A stretch of 64,000 bases of DNA from Micromonospora costi (GTDB lineage Bacteria > Actinomycetota > Actinomycetes > Mycobacteriales > Micromonosporaceae). The stretch covers positions 310,001 through 374,000 of the forward strand of contig NZ_RBAN01000001.1 in NCBI RefSeq assembly GCF_003626655.1. Reading direction: 5' to 3'. Below the pieces are notes generated by a model. The model was not told the DNA's origin. It was given only the letters and a program-made list of their open reading frames with translations, and ran no database searches. Shown here piece after piece: positions 8,608 through 17,036 of this stretch; the stretch's first letter is position 1, and every line of letters starts with the position of its first letter. The position numbers and the translations under genes were made by a program.

Positions 8608-9741
8608 TTGACGAACGACACGATCCACCTGTCCCCGCCCGACGTCGGCCCTCTGGAGGAGCGGTACGCGATATCCGCGATCAGGTCCGGATGGGTGGCA
8701 CCGCTGGGGCCGGAGGTCGACGCCTTCGAATCGGAGGTGGCGAGCCGGGTGGGTACTTCGCACGCGGTCGCGACCAACTCGGGGACGGCCGCTCTGCACC
8801 TCGGGTTGCTGGCACTGGGTGCCCGACCGGAGCAGGTGGTGATCGTACCGACCCTGACCTTCGCGGCGACCGCCAACGCGGTGGTCTACACCGGCGCACG
8901 ACCGTTCTTCGTCGACTGTGACCCACTCACCGGAAACATCGACGTGGACCTGCTCGAAACTGCCCTCACCCGGCTACGCCGCGACGGCCGCGAGGTGGCG
9001 GCGGTGATCCCGGTGGACATGTTCGGCCGGTGCGCCGACTACGAACGCATCCTGCCGATGTGCGCCGAGGCCGGCGTACCGGTGCTGGAGGACGCGGCCG
9101 AGGCACTCGGCGCGACGCGGGCAGGACGGGCCGCCGGCTCCTTCGGGCGGGCCGGCGTCCTGTCCTTCAACGGCAACAAGATCATTACCACCTCGGGTGG
9201 TGGGATGCTCCTCACCGAGGACGCCGCACTCGCCGAGCGCGTCCGGTATCTCGCCACGCAGGCCCGGCAACCGGTGTGGCACTACGAGCACGTCGACATC
9301 GGTTACAACTATCGGCTGAGCAACGTCCTGGCGGCGATCGGACGGGCACAGTTGCGGCGCCTCGACACGATGATCGGTCGACGCCGGGACCTGCGGGAGT
9401 CCTACGCCAAGCTGTTCGCCGCCGTGCCCGGCGTCGACCTGCTGGGCGAGGGCGACCCGGGCGACAACTGTTGGTTGACCGTCATCGTGGTCGACCCTGA
9501 CGAGGCGGGCTGGGATGCCCGGGAGCTCGCCGCGCACCTGGCCGACCGGCACATCGAGACGCGGCCGGTGTGGATGCCGATGCATCTGCAACCGGTCCAC
9601 AGCGGTGCCGAGGCCGCGTTGACCGGCGCCGCCGAACGGCTGTTCACCACCGGCCTGACGCTGCCCAGCGGTTCGGCGATGACCGACTCCCACCGGGCAC
9701 GGGTCGAGCAGGCGATCGACGACTTCCTGACAACCCGATGA
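8608..9741 (+). CDS. DegT/DnrJ/EryC1/StrS-family sugar aminotransferase
   Basis: 377-residue PLP-dependent aminotransferase of the family that aminates keto-sugar nucleotides. Internal aldimine Lys is K191 in SFNGNKIITT, followed by SGGGM. The N-terminus LSPPDVGPLEERYAISAIRSGWVAP is typical, as are TNSGTAALHL and the LEDAAEALGA PLP-phosphate region. TTG 8608 is the first start giving the full family N-terminus, with only a weak GGGGTGA upstream. It overlaps the next gene by ATGA, so the two are probably translationally coupled. It probably supplies an amino sugar for the adjacent polysaccharide pathway; the exact substrate is unknown. Confidence 0.9.
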   Translation: MTNDTIHLSPPDVGPLEERYAISAIRSGWVAPLGPEVDAFESEVASRVGTSHAVATNSGTAALHLGLLALGARPEQVVIVPTLTFAATANAVVYTGARPFFVDCDPLTGNIDVDLLETALTRLRRDGREVAAVIPVDMFGRCADYERILPMCAEAGVPVLEDAAEALGATRAGRAAGSFGRAGVLSFNGNKIITTSGGGMLLTEDAALAERVRYLATQARQPVWHYEHVDIGYNYRLSNVLAAIGRAQLRRLDTMIGRRRDLRESYAKLFAAVPGVDLLGEGDPGDNCWLTVIVVDPDEAGWDARELAAHLADRHIETRPVWMPMHLQPVHSGAEAALTGAAERLFTTGLTLPSGSAMTDSHRARVEQAIDDFLTTR

Positions 9742-10793
9742 GCGCGGTCTTCGCGGTCGGTGGCGGAGACGAGGACACCGGCCTGCTCGACGCCGACTGC
9801 CCGGACGTGTACTACACCTCCGCCTACGGAACGGCGACGGCGTCGGTGGACTCCGGTAGATGGCAGATCGCCCACGAGCACGACCGGTTGCTCGTGCCGT
9901 ACGTGTTGCGCCACGCCAACGAGACCGACCTGGACGCGGCCACGCCCTATGGATACGCCGGCGTCCATGTCGACCCCGGCTGCACGTCCGCCGATCTCGC
10001 GCGGTTCTGGAAGCGCCTGGTCGACCACTGGCGTCAGACTCACACCGTAGCGATCTTCCTGCGTTTCTCTCCGCTGGATCCCGCCTCGGTGGACGCCGTC
10101 AGAACGCTCGGACAGGTGGACCTCGTCCGGCGGCAGGACACCATCACGGTGCCGGTGTCCGAGGGCCCCGAGCGGGTGTGGGACGCCATGGAAGGGCGGT
10201 CCCGTACGGCGATCCGGAAGGCGCACAGCAGGGGACTCACCGCCGCCGTGCGCCCGACCTGCCCGGGTGACCTGTCGACCGGCTCCCCCTTCCGGAGGCT
10301 GTACGAGTCGACCATGATCCGGCTCGACAGCCAGCCCTGGTACCTCTTCCCTGATCGTTACTACCGTCAGTTGGCCGTCGGCCTGGACAAGGCGCTGTCC
10401 ATCGCCGAGGTGCGCGACGCGGACGGAGCCGTGGTGGCAGCCGCGCTCGTGCTGCGCCACCGGGATCGCGCTCACTACCACCTGGCCGGCTCGGACCCGT
10501 CGGCCAGCCGTCTGGGCGCCAACAACCTTCTCCTGTGGACGATTCTCACCTGGGCGTCGGAGAACGGCTGCCGGACGGTCCACCTGGGAGGCGGAGTCCG
10601 GCCCGATGACGGGCTGTTCCGGTTCAAACGATCCTTCGGAGGGTCCAGGACCCCGTTCTGGACGGGCTCGATGGTGGTGGATCCGGATCGGTACGCCGCT
10701 CTGGTCACCGCGCGCGCCCGGCAACTCGGCACATCCGCCGACGAACTCGTGGCGACGAACTTCTTTCCCGCCTATCGGGCCACAGGTCATTGA
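9738..10793 (+). CDS. FemAB-like GNAT-fold acyl/aminoacyltransferase
   Basis: 351 residues, resembling FemAB/peptidoglycan-bridge and cellulose-biosynthesis type acetyltransferases with a double GNAT fold. Characteristic parts are WDAMEGRSRTAIRKAHSRGL, which matches the R-x-x-I-R-K-A segment of this family, then a second GNAT half with AAALVLRHRDRAHYHLAGSD, GANNLLLWTILTWA and FRFKRSFGG. No signal peptide. ATG 9738 overlaps the aminotransferase stop by 4 nt. Given its partner, transfer of an acyl or aminoacyl group to an amino sugar of the surface polymer or its lipid-linked precursor is a reasonable inference, not a demonstrated role. Confidence 0.8.
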   Translation: MSAVFAVGGGDEDTGLLDADCPDVYYTSAYGTATASVDSGRWQIAHEHDRLLVPYVLRHANETDLDAATPYGYAGVHVDPGCTSADLARFWKRLVDHWRQTHTVAIFLRFSPLDPASVDAVRTLGQVDLVRRQDTITVPVSEGPERVWDAMEGRSRTAIRKAHSRGLTAAVRPTCPGDLSTGSPFRRLYESTMIRLDSQPWYLFPDRYYRQLAVGLDKALSIAEVRDADGAVVAAALVLRHRDRAHYHLAGSDPSASRLGANNLLLWTILTWASENGCRTVHLGGGVRPDDGLFRFKRSFGGSRTPFWTGSMVVDPDRYAALVTARARQLGTSADELVATNFFPAYRATGH

Positions 10794-10857
10794 CCTCCCG
10801 TCCCGACGGACCTGAGCGCATCGGTTCGGCGGCACGGACTGACAGAACGGTTCCCCC

Positions 10858-11523
10858 ATGGTTAATGGTGTTCGCGAGGGCAGAGCATTGTCGTATCAGG
10901 CGCAGCAGCGGATGAAGCGGCTGCTTGACGTGTCGGTTGCCACGGTCCTGTTGATCCTGGCGGCACCGGTCCTGGCGATCGCCGTGCTGCTCGTCCGGTT
11001 GCGGCTCGGCAGCCCGGTCTTCTTCGTCCAGGAGCGGACCGGTCGGTGGGAACGGCCCTTCCGCATCATCAAGCTCCGCACCATGACCGACGAGCGTGAC
11101 GTGAACGGCGAACTCCTTCCCGACGGCGTACGGTGTCGCGGAGTCGGGCGACTGCTCCGGAAGCTCAGCATCGACGAGCTGCCCCAGTTGGTGAACGTGC
11201 TCCGCGGAGAACTCAGCCTGGTCGGCCCGCGACCGCTTCTCCCCCGCTACGACCCCTGGTACACGGAACGCGAGCGCGTCCGGTTCCAGGTCCGGCCCGG
11301 CATCACCGGCCTGGCCCAGGTCGGCGGGCGCAACGGGGTGCCGTGGGACGAGCGGCTCGAGTACGACGTCGAGTACGTCACCTCGTGGTCGTTCCGACTC
11401 GATCTGGCGATCCTTGCCCGGACGGTCGGCAAGGTGCTGCGCGCCAGCGGCGTGGCCACCGACCCGGCGGCGGAGATGCTCGACCTGGACAAGGAACGGC
11501 AGCTGTCGTGGGTGCGCTCGTGA
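10858..11523 (+). CDS. initiating sugar-phosphate transferase (PglC-like)
   Basis: 221-residue bacterial sugar transferase that moves a sugar-1-phosphate from a nucleotide sugar to undecaprenyl phosphate, starting repeat-unit assembly at the inner membrane face. It has one N-terminal hydrophobic re-entrant segment (VSVATVLLILAAPVLAIAVL), the basic FRIIKLRTM segment, the SIDELPQL catalytic Asp-Glu pair, SLVGPRPLLP, and RPGITGLAQVGGRN. It is a short single-segment form lacking the four-helix N-terminal region of WbaP-type enzymes. ATG 10858 lacks a ribosome site; TTG 10888 with GAGGG 7 nt upstream is a good alternative. Its stop overlaps the next start (GTGA). Confidence 0.9.
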   Translation: MVNGVREGRALSYQAQQRMKRLLDVSVATVLLILAAPVLAIAVLLVRLRLGSPVFFVQERTGRWERPFRIIKLRTMTDERDVNGELLPDGVRCRGVGRLLRKLSIDELPQLVNVLRGELSLVGPRPLLPRYDPWYTERERVRFQVRPGITGLAQVGGRNGVPWDERLEYDVEYVTSWSFRLDLAILARTVGKVLRASGVATDPAAEMLDLDKERQLSWVRS

Positions 11524-12293
11524 ACGCCACCGTCGCCGAAGCGGTGGGAGCGCCGACCCATCCGGACGACCCGGTCGTCACCGCGGCCGCTTGTCTGCTC
11601 GCCGAGTCGGTGCCGACGCCGTGCGCCGGTTTGGTCGCCTACCACGCGCCGGGTTTCGCCGCCTTCCTCGCGGCCTCGCTCGCGCCGCCGCCGCCCCTGC
11701 GCACGCTGTTCCTCCGCTGCGTCGTCGACGACACCGGGGTGCGGGCGGTGGCGGACTGGCGGCTGCTCGGTCGTCAGTTCCTGCTCAACGGCGTCGCCGT
11801 GCGAGCACAGGACCGAGGACGGGGACTCGGCTCGCTCCTGCTGGAGGACGGCGCCGAAGTCGCGCGCCGGTTGGGATGCGACGGCCTCCTGCTCGACGTC
11901 TCGCTCGAGAACACGGCTGCCCGAAACCTGTACCAGCGAACGGGTTACGGGGACCGGAGCTATCAGGTCTGGACCCACCTCGACCCGGCCACGTCACCGA
12001 CGGACGTCCCCGTCCGGATCGTCGACTGGGCGTCGTTCACCGCCCACCGGCGGGCGTACGGCTTTGGCGACCTGCGGGTCCGCGTAGGCGCGGACGAGTT
12101 CGCGGTGCGTTGCGTGGGCGCGGCCGCCCGGGTACCGGACGGCGCCACCGGGGCGGCCATCCGCGCCGCGCTGGGCCAGCTGCTGGGGATCGACCAGTGG
12201 TACGTGACAGGGGCGAGCGCCGCGCCGAATGCGGAACCTGCCTTTGCCCACTTCGCGCGGATGGGGCGAAGCCTGCCGCCCCCGGGACGGTAA
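11520..12293 (+). CDS. GNAT family N-acetyltransferase
   Basis: 257 residues with a central GNAT core. The acetyl-CoA pyrophosphate loop is QDRGRGLGSLLLEDG, and the last part of the core is LENTAARNLYQRTGYGDRS. The N-terminal 100 residues look like a divergent helical region found in some sugar N-acetyltransferases. The C-terminal 100 residues show no clear motif. GTG 11520 overlaps the stop of the sugar transferase, which indicates coupling. With a DegT aminotransferase in the same operon, N-acylation of an amino sugar nucleotide is plausible. The acceptor cannot be told from sequence. Confidence 0.8.
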   Translation: MNATVAEAVGAPTHPDDPVVTAAACLLAESVPTPCAGLVAYHAPGFAAFLAASLAPPPPLRTLFLRCVVDDTGVRAVADWRLLGRQFLLNGVAVRAQDRGRGLGSLLLEDGAEVARRLGCDGLLLDVSLENTAARNLYQRTGYGDRSYQVWTHLDPATSPTDVPVRIVDWASFTAHRRAYGFGDLRVRVGADEFAVRCVGAAARVPDGATGAAIRAALGQLLGIDQWYVTGASAAPNAEPAFAHFARMGRSLPPPGR

Positions 12294-12625
12294 GACCGCT
12301 CGGCCGATCGGCAACCGCCGGCGACCCACCACCCTCCGGGTACGCCGCTGCCCGCCCATCACGGCTGGCCGTTCGGTGGCTAAGAGTGCCCTCGCGTCCG
12401 GAGAACCGGTCTTCGACGGCCGCGTCTGACGACCTGGAAACCACACCGCGACGGCGAAGGGCGTACCGGACATCGGATCCGTCTGCTCGCAGAACGGGAC
12501 GTTCATCCCTTTGATTGCGAAACCGCCCACGCGGTAGCTGTCCGCATGTAAAAGGTACGAAGAGGACGACTGTTCCTGCCTGTTCGAGGGCGGAAGCGGT
12601 CGGAGACGGAACAGGGAGCCAGTAC
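12294..12625. other. 332-bp intergenic region upstream of the membrane dehydratase
   Basis: No supported gene. It contains a moderately AT-rich patch (TTGATTGCGAAACC near 12511 and TAAAAGG near 12549) that may hold the promoter of the gene at 12626. No hairpin terminator for the preceding operon was evident. Confidence 0.5.
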
Positions 12626-14500
12626 ATGCCGCAGGAGACAGCGAGCACCGAACTGATGGACAAGCGGTCGCGCCGGGCAAGGGCACGCCGCCGCACCGCC
12701 GGTTTCCTCGCCACCGACACCACCGCCTGGGTAGGAGGTTTCATCGCGGCCGTCTGGAGCCGGTACGAGTTCCACCTCCCCCCGGGCCAGCTCAGCCGCG
12801 CCACGATCATCGGCATCGGCGCCGCCGTCATGTACGTGGCAGTGGCGGCGCTGCGCCGCCTCTACTCGGGGCGGCACCCACTGGGCAGCCTGCAGGAGGT
12901 ACAGGGTGTAGCCGGAACCACGGTCACCACGGCGGCCATCGTGCTGCTCGGCCTGCTGCCCTCCGCCGACCGGCCCGTGCCGGCCAGCACTCCGGTCGTG
13001 GGCGGCTCGCTGGCCCTGCTGTTCATGCTCGGGGCACGGTTCGCGTACCGGTACCGGCGCGACCTCGCGATGCGGCCGGACGTCCGGTCGTCGACACCGG
13101 TGCTCCTGTTCGGGATGGGCGACGCCGGACAGGGCCTGCTGCGTGCCATGTTGAGCGATCCGCGCGGCCGGTACCTGCCGGTCGGCGCGCTCGACGACGA
13201 CCCGGACAAACGCGACCTGCGTGTCGGCGGGGTTCGTGTGTTCGGCGGTCGCGGGGACATCGCCGCGGCGGTGCGTCGTACCGGCGCCAACACGGTCATC
13301 TTCTCGGTCGCGAACGCCGACGCCGCGCTGATCCGCGAGATCAGGGAGGCCACCCTCCGGACCGGCGCGGCGTTCAAGGTCCTGCCACCGGTGCGGGACC
13401 TGGTGGACCACCGGATCACCGTCACCGACGTGCGCGACGTGCAGATCAGCGACCTGCTCGGCCGCCGCCAGGTCGTCGGCGACCTACCGCTGAGCACGAA
13501 CAGCCTGACCGGACGACGGATCCTGGTCACCGGCGCCGGTGGCTCGATCGGCTCGGAGTTGTGCCGCCAGGTGATGAAGGCCGACCCGGGCGAGCTGATG
13601 ATGCTGGACCGCGACGAATCCGCCCTGCACAGCCTCCAGATGTCGCTTTCCGGACGGGCTCTGTTGGACGGCCCGGAGCTGATCCTCGCCGACCTGCGCG
13701 ACGACGAGGCCATCCGACGGATCATCCAGGAACGTCGTCCCGAGATCGTCTTCCACGCGGCGGCGCTCAAGCACCTGACGCTGCTCCAACGACACCCGGG
13801 CGAGGCGGTCAAGACCAACGTCTGGGGCACCCTGTCCGTGCTGGACGCCTGCCAGGACGTGGCCCGGTTCGTGAACATCTCCACCGACAAGGCGGCCGAC
13901 CCGATCAGCGTGCTCGGTTACTCGAAGCGGATCACCGAACGGTTGACCGCCCACGCGGCTTCACGGTTCCCCGGGACCTTCCTCAGCGTCCGGTTCGGAA
14001 ACGTGCTGAGCAGCCGCGGCTCGGTGGTGACGGCGTTCCAGCAGCAGATCGAGGCAGGCAAGCCACTGACCGTCACCCACCCGGATGTGACCCGTTACCT
14101 GATGACCGTCCAGGAGGCCGTGCACCTGGTGCTCCAGGCCGCGGAGATCGGACGCGACGGGGAGGCGCTGGTGCTCGACATGGGGGAGCCGGTGCGCATC
14201 GCCGACCTGGCCCGCCAGATGGCCGAGCAGGCGTCCGTCTCGGTGCCGATCGTCTTCACGGGGCTGCGCCCGGGCGAGAAGCTGCACGAGGACCTGCTCG
14301 GCACCGGCGAGGTCGACGTCCGGCCGTTCCACCCCCTGGTCTCGCATGTCGGCGTGCCCGCGCTGGACCCGATGGAGGTGAGTGGGCTCGACCCGTACGC
14401 CGAGCCGGCAAAGGTGACCGAGCAGCTCGCGCTCCTGTCCGCCCAGCCGGTCGGTCCGATGGAGGACAGCCCGCTGCGCCTGCCGCTGTCGTCGCACTGA
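12626..14500 (+). CDS. membrane-bound nucleotide-sugar dehydratase/epimerase (CapD/WbpM-like)
   Basis: 624-residue polysaccharide biosynthesis protein. The N-terminus has about four membrane segments. It is followed by a CoA-binding-like Rossmann domain (PVLLFGMGDAGQGLLRA) and a C-terminal extended SDR domain with NAD loop TGAGGSIGSELC. Members 4,6-dehydrate UDP-HexNAc. The active-site region reads STDKAADPISVLGYSKR: the position holding Tyr in classical SDRs, and Met in WbpM/FlaA1-type enzymes, is Leu here. ATG 12626 is chosen over upstream starts because ACAGGGAG precedes it by about 8 nt. It precedes a hairpin terminator and faces the fucosamine operon. It probably supplies the first sugar for the PglC-like transferase. 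Confidence 0.88.
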   Translation: MPQETASTELMDKRSRRARARRRTAGFLATDTTAWVGGFIAAVWSRYEFHLPPGQLSRATIIGIGAAVMYVAVAALRRLYSGRHPLGSLQEVQGVAGTTVTTAAIVLLGLLPSADRPVPASTPVVGGSLALLFMLGARFAYRYRRDLAMRPDVRSSTPVLLFGMGDAGQGLLRAMLSDPRGRYLPVGALDDDPDKRDLRVGGVRVFGGRGDIAAAVRRTGANTVIFSVANADAALIREIREATLRTGAAFKVLPPVRDLVDHRITVTDVRDVQISDLLGRRQVVGDLPLSTNSLTGRRILVTGAGGSIGSELCRQVMKADPGELMMLDRDESALHSLQMSLSGRALLDGPELILADLRDDEAIRRIIQERRPEIVFHAAALKHLTLLQRHPGEAVKTNVWGTLSVLDACQDVARFVNISTDKAADPISVLGYSKRITERLTAHAASRFPGTFLSVRFGNVLSSRGSVVTAFQQQIEAGKPLTVTHPDVTRYLMTVQEAVHLVLQAAEIGRDGEALVLDMGEPVRIADLARQMAEQASVSVPIVFTGLRPGEKLHEDLLGTGEVDVRPFHPLVSHVGVPALDPMEVSGLDPYAEPAKVTEQLALLSAQPVGPMEDSPLRLPLSSH

Positions 14501-14515
14501 TCCGTCCGCTCGCCG

Positions 14516-14550
14516 TCCCGCTCCGGTGGCTAGCCGCTCCCGGAGCGGGA
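14516..14550 (+). terminator. hairpin terminator after the membrane dehydratase
   Basis: Perfect 11-bp inverted repeat, arms 14516-14526 and 14540-14550, 13-nt loop, followed by CCCTCTT. It begins 16 nt after the stop at 14500. Confidence 0.75.
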
Positions 14551-14612
14551 CCCTCTTGCCCGGCGACGCCGTAGACGCATCCCCGATCCCCACAGAGGCC
14601 GACATACGCGAA

Positions 14613-14642
14613 GGCCGGCGACCGCGTTCGCGGTCGCCGGCC
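14613..14642 (-). terminator. hairpin terminator between convergent genes (for capG operon)
   Basis: Perfect 12-bp stem with arms 14613-14624 and 14631-14642 and a 6-nt loop that can close by one more C-G pair. It lies 35 nt beyond the capG stop on the minus strand and may act in both directions. Confidence 0.75.
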
Positions 14643-14676
14643 GGAGCGTGCGGGGCCGGGATCGGACACCCCTGTG

Positions 14677-15801
14677 TCAGCGGCGGATGCCCGCCCAGTC
14701 GTGGTGGCGGCGGACCGTGGAGAGGATGAAGTCGACCACCCGGCGGGACGTGTCGGGGACCCGGTAGTCGGCGGGGCAGGGCACTCCCTGCGCGGCGACC
14801 TGGTCGACGGTGACCTGCACCGCCTCGACCACGCCCTCCGGATCGAGGCCGGTCATGATGATGCCGCCGGCGTCGAGCGCCTCGGGCCGTTCGATCGACT
14901 CCCGGAGGGTGACCGCGGGGAAGCCGAGGATCGCGGCCTCCTCGCTGATGGTGCCGCTGTCCGACAGCGTGCAGAACGCACGGGTCTGCAGGTGCACGTA
15001 GTCGAGCAGGCCGAACGGCTCGTGGAAGGCGATCCCCTCCAACGCGGTGGCGTCGGGCGCCAGCGCCTCCAGGCGTTTGCGCGTACGCGGATGCGTGGAG
15101 ACCAGCACCGGATGACCCCACCGGTCGTGGACGGCCCGGAGGCAGTCCAGCAGCTGTTGGAGCCGGGCCGGCGAGTCCACGTTCTCCTCGCGATGCGCGC
15201 TGACCACGAAGTACCGGCCCCGGTCGAGTTCGAGCTGCCGGAGGATGGTCGACGCCTCGATGCCGCCGCGGTAGTGCTCCAGCACCTCGCGCATCGGCGA
15301 GCCGGTGTGCAGGATCCGGCGCGGGTGCAGCCCCTCGGCGAGCAGGTTGCGCCGGGCGTGCTCGGTGTAGACGAGGTTGAAGTCGGCGACGTGGTCGACC
15401 AGCCGGCGGTTGGTCTCCTCCGGCACGTTCAGGTCGAAGCACCGGTTGCCGGCCTCCATGTGGTAGACGGGCACCCGCATCCGTCGCGCCATCAGCGCGG
15501 CGATGCAGCTGTTGGTGTCGCCGAGCACCAGCAGCGCGTCAGGCCGGTGCTCGACGATCGCCGTCTCCATCCCGACGAGCACGCCACCCAGCACCCGACC
15601 CAGCGAGGACGTGTCGACGTGCAGGAACCGGTCCGGTTTACGCAACCGCAGCTCGGTGAAGAAGACGTCGGACAGGGTGGTGTCCCAGTTCTGTCCGGTG
15701 TGGACCAGGATGTGATCCACCGTCTCGTCGAGCCTGGCGACGACCCGGGACAGTCTGATGATCTCTGGTCGGGTGCCGACAACGGTCATGATCCGGGTCA
15801 T
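14677..15801 (-). CDS. capG: non-hydrolysing UDP-HexNAc 2-epimerase (CapG/FnlC type)
   Basis: 374-residue GT-B-fold UDP-N-acetylglucosamine 2-epimerase family member. Visible motifs are MTVVGTRPEII at the N-terminus, HTGQNWD, LVLGDTNSC, MEAGNRCFD, NVPEETNR, SAHREENVD, and SDSGTISEEA near the C-terminus. In the CapE-CapF-CapG route it performs the final C2 epimerisation giving UDP-N-acetyl-L-fucosamine. ATG 15801 overlaps the upstream glycosyltransferase stop by ATGA. It is the last gene of the four-gene minus-strand operon, with the terminator at 14613-14642. The assignment to fucosamine rather than generic WecB rests on the adjoining capE and capF. Confidence 0.92.
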   Translation of the reverse strand: MTRIMTVVGTRPEIIRLSRVVARLDETVDHILVHTGQNWDTTLSDVFFTELRLRKPDRFLHVDTSSLGRVLGGVLVGMETAIVEHRPDALLVLGDTNSCIAALMARRMRVPVYHMEAGNRCFDLNVPEETNRRLVDHVADFNLVYTEHARRNLLAEGLHPRRILHTGSPMREVLEHYRGGIEASTILRQLELDRGRYFVVSAHREENVDSPARLQQLLDCLRAVHDRWGHPVLVSTHPRTRKRLEALAPDATALEGIAFHEPFGLLDYVHLQTRAFCTLSDSGTISEEAAILGFPAVTLRESIERPEALDAGGIIMTGLDPEGVVEAVQVTVDQVAAQGVPCPADYRVPDTSRRVVDFILSTVRRHHDWAGIRR

Positions 15802-17036
15802 GCGCGTCCTCTCCGTGGCGCGGCCTTGGTCAGGATGTCCTCGAACTGATCGACGCCGACGCGCACCGACATCCGTTCCCGGTAGACCTGCCGGGCCCGG
15901 CGTCCCATCTCGGCGTGGGCGGTGGCCGGCGTGGCCGCCGCGTCCGCAAACCGCTCCGCGAGGCTCCGCCAGTCCTCGGGCGGGCAGGTGAGACCCACGC
16001 CGGTCGACCGGACGAGCTCGGCGGTGTCGCCTCCTGCGGAGGCGATCACCGGTGCGCCGCATGCCAGTGCGGCCTGCAGCTTCGACGGGACGGCGGCCCG
16101 CAGGGCGGGCACGTCACGCAGGCAGATCAGCTGCCATTGCGCGGCCGCGTACAGCTCGGCCATCTCCTCGGTCGGCCGCCGGCCGATGAACCGCACGTTG
16201 TCGGCACCCAGCTCGACCACGAGCCGGCGGGCCGCCTCCTCCCCCGCTCCGGAGCCGACGAGCACCAGGTCGATCCGGTCGCGCACGGCGGCGGCCGCCC
16301 GGATCGCGGTCTCGAGACCCTGGAGCAGGCCCAGGTTGCCGGCGAACATGACGGTGCAGCGCCCACGGTGGCCCAGCGCCGCGCGAGCCTCGTCGGTCGC
16401 GGGGACCGGACGGAAGAGCGTGTCGTCGGTCCAGTTCCAGACCACCCGCACCTTGGCCGGGTCGGCACCGCGTGCCACCACCCGCTCGGCCATGGTGGGC
16501 GAGATCGCGACGATGGTGTCGGCCAGCCGGTAGGTCCGGCGCATCATCCCGCCGAGCGTCCGCTCCAGGGCGTTGGCACGCCGGCCGGTCGGCGCCATGC
16601 CGGACTCCATCACCGACTCCGGCCACAGGTCCTGCACGTGCAGGACGATCGGCGTCCGCCGGGCGACACGGAGCAGGGCCGCCGCGGCTACGGAGGTGGG
16701 CGGCGGGTGGTAGACGTACGTGACGTCGACGCCGGAGAGCCACCGCACCCCGGCCACCACGCTGGTGGCGCCGAAGGAGAGGTGGCTCAGCGCCCTCCGC
16801 ATTGCCGACGTGTCGTGGCTGGGATAGCTGGGCACCCGGCGGACCGCCACCGGGCCGTCGGTTTCCCGGTGTCCCCACCGTTGCCGCCATCCCGGGTAGA
16901 CCCGGCCGAACGGATAGCTCGGAAAGGTGGTGAGCACACGCACCTCATGGCCGCGTACCGCCAACTCCTCGGCGAGCCTGCCGGGGATGATCGCCCCCTC
17001 GGGCGGGTACCACTGGGTGATCAGGCCGATCCTCAC
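15798..17036 (-). CDS. GT4 glycosyltransferase, WbuB-like (probable L-fucosamine transferase)
   Basis: 412-residue GT-B glycosyltransferase of family 4. N-terminal QWYPPEGAI and the following LTTFPSYPFG segment match the WbuB-type enzymes found beside fnlABC genes. The donor domain has FAGNLGLLQGLETAI, LVGSGAGEEAARRL, and VPSKLQAALACGAPVIAS. GTG 17036 overlaps the capF stop (GTGA) and its own stop overlaps the capG start, so translation is coupled on both sides. Position between capF and capG is good evidence that UDP-L-FucNAc is the donor. The acceptor is probably the lipid-linked sugar made by the PglC-like enzyme. Confidence 0.85.
   Translation of the reverse strand: MRIGLITQWYPPEGAIIPGRLAEELAVRGHEVRVLTTFPSYPFGRVYPGWRQRWGHRETDGPVAVRRVPSYPSHDTSAMRRALSHLSFGATSVVAGVRWLSGVDVTYVYHPPPTSVAAAALLRVARRTPIVLHVQDLWPESVMESGMAPTGRRANALERTLGGMMRRTYRLADTIVAISPTMAERVVARGADPAKVRVVWNWTDDTLFRPVPATDEARAALGHRGRCTVMFAGNLGLLQGLETAIRAAAAVRDRIDLVLVGSGAGEEAARRLVVELGADNVRFIGRRPTEEMAELYAAAQWQLICLRDVPALRAAVPSKLQAALACGAPVIASAGGDTAELVRSTGVGLTCPPEDWRSLAERFADAAATPATAHAEMGRRARQVYRERMSVRVGVDQFEDILTKAAPRRGRA

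Noticed and set aside
8608-12293. Secondary-metabolite deoxysugar cluster, suggested by the DegT aminotransferase
   Set aside because: No polyketide, NRPS or dTDP-deoxysugar genes are present. The PglC-like transferase, flippase and polymerase indicate a surface polysaccharide.
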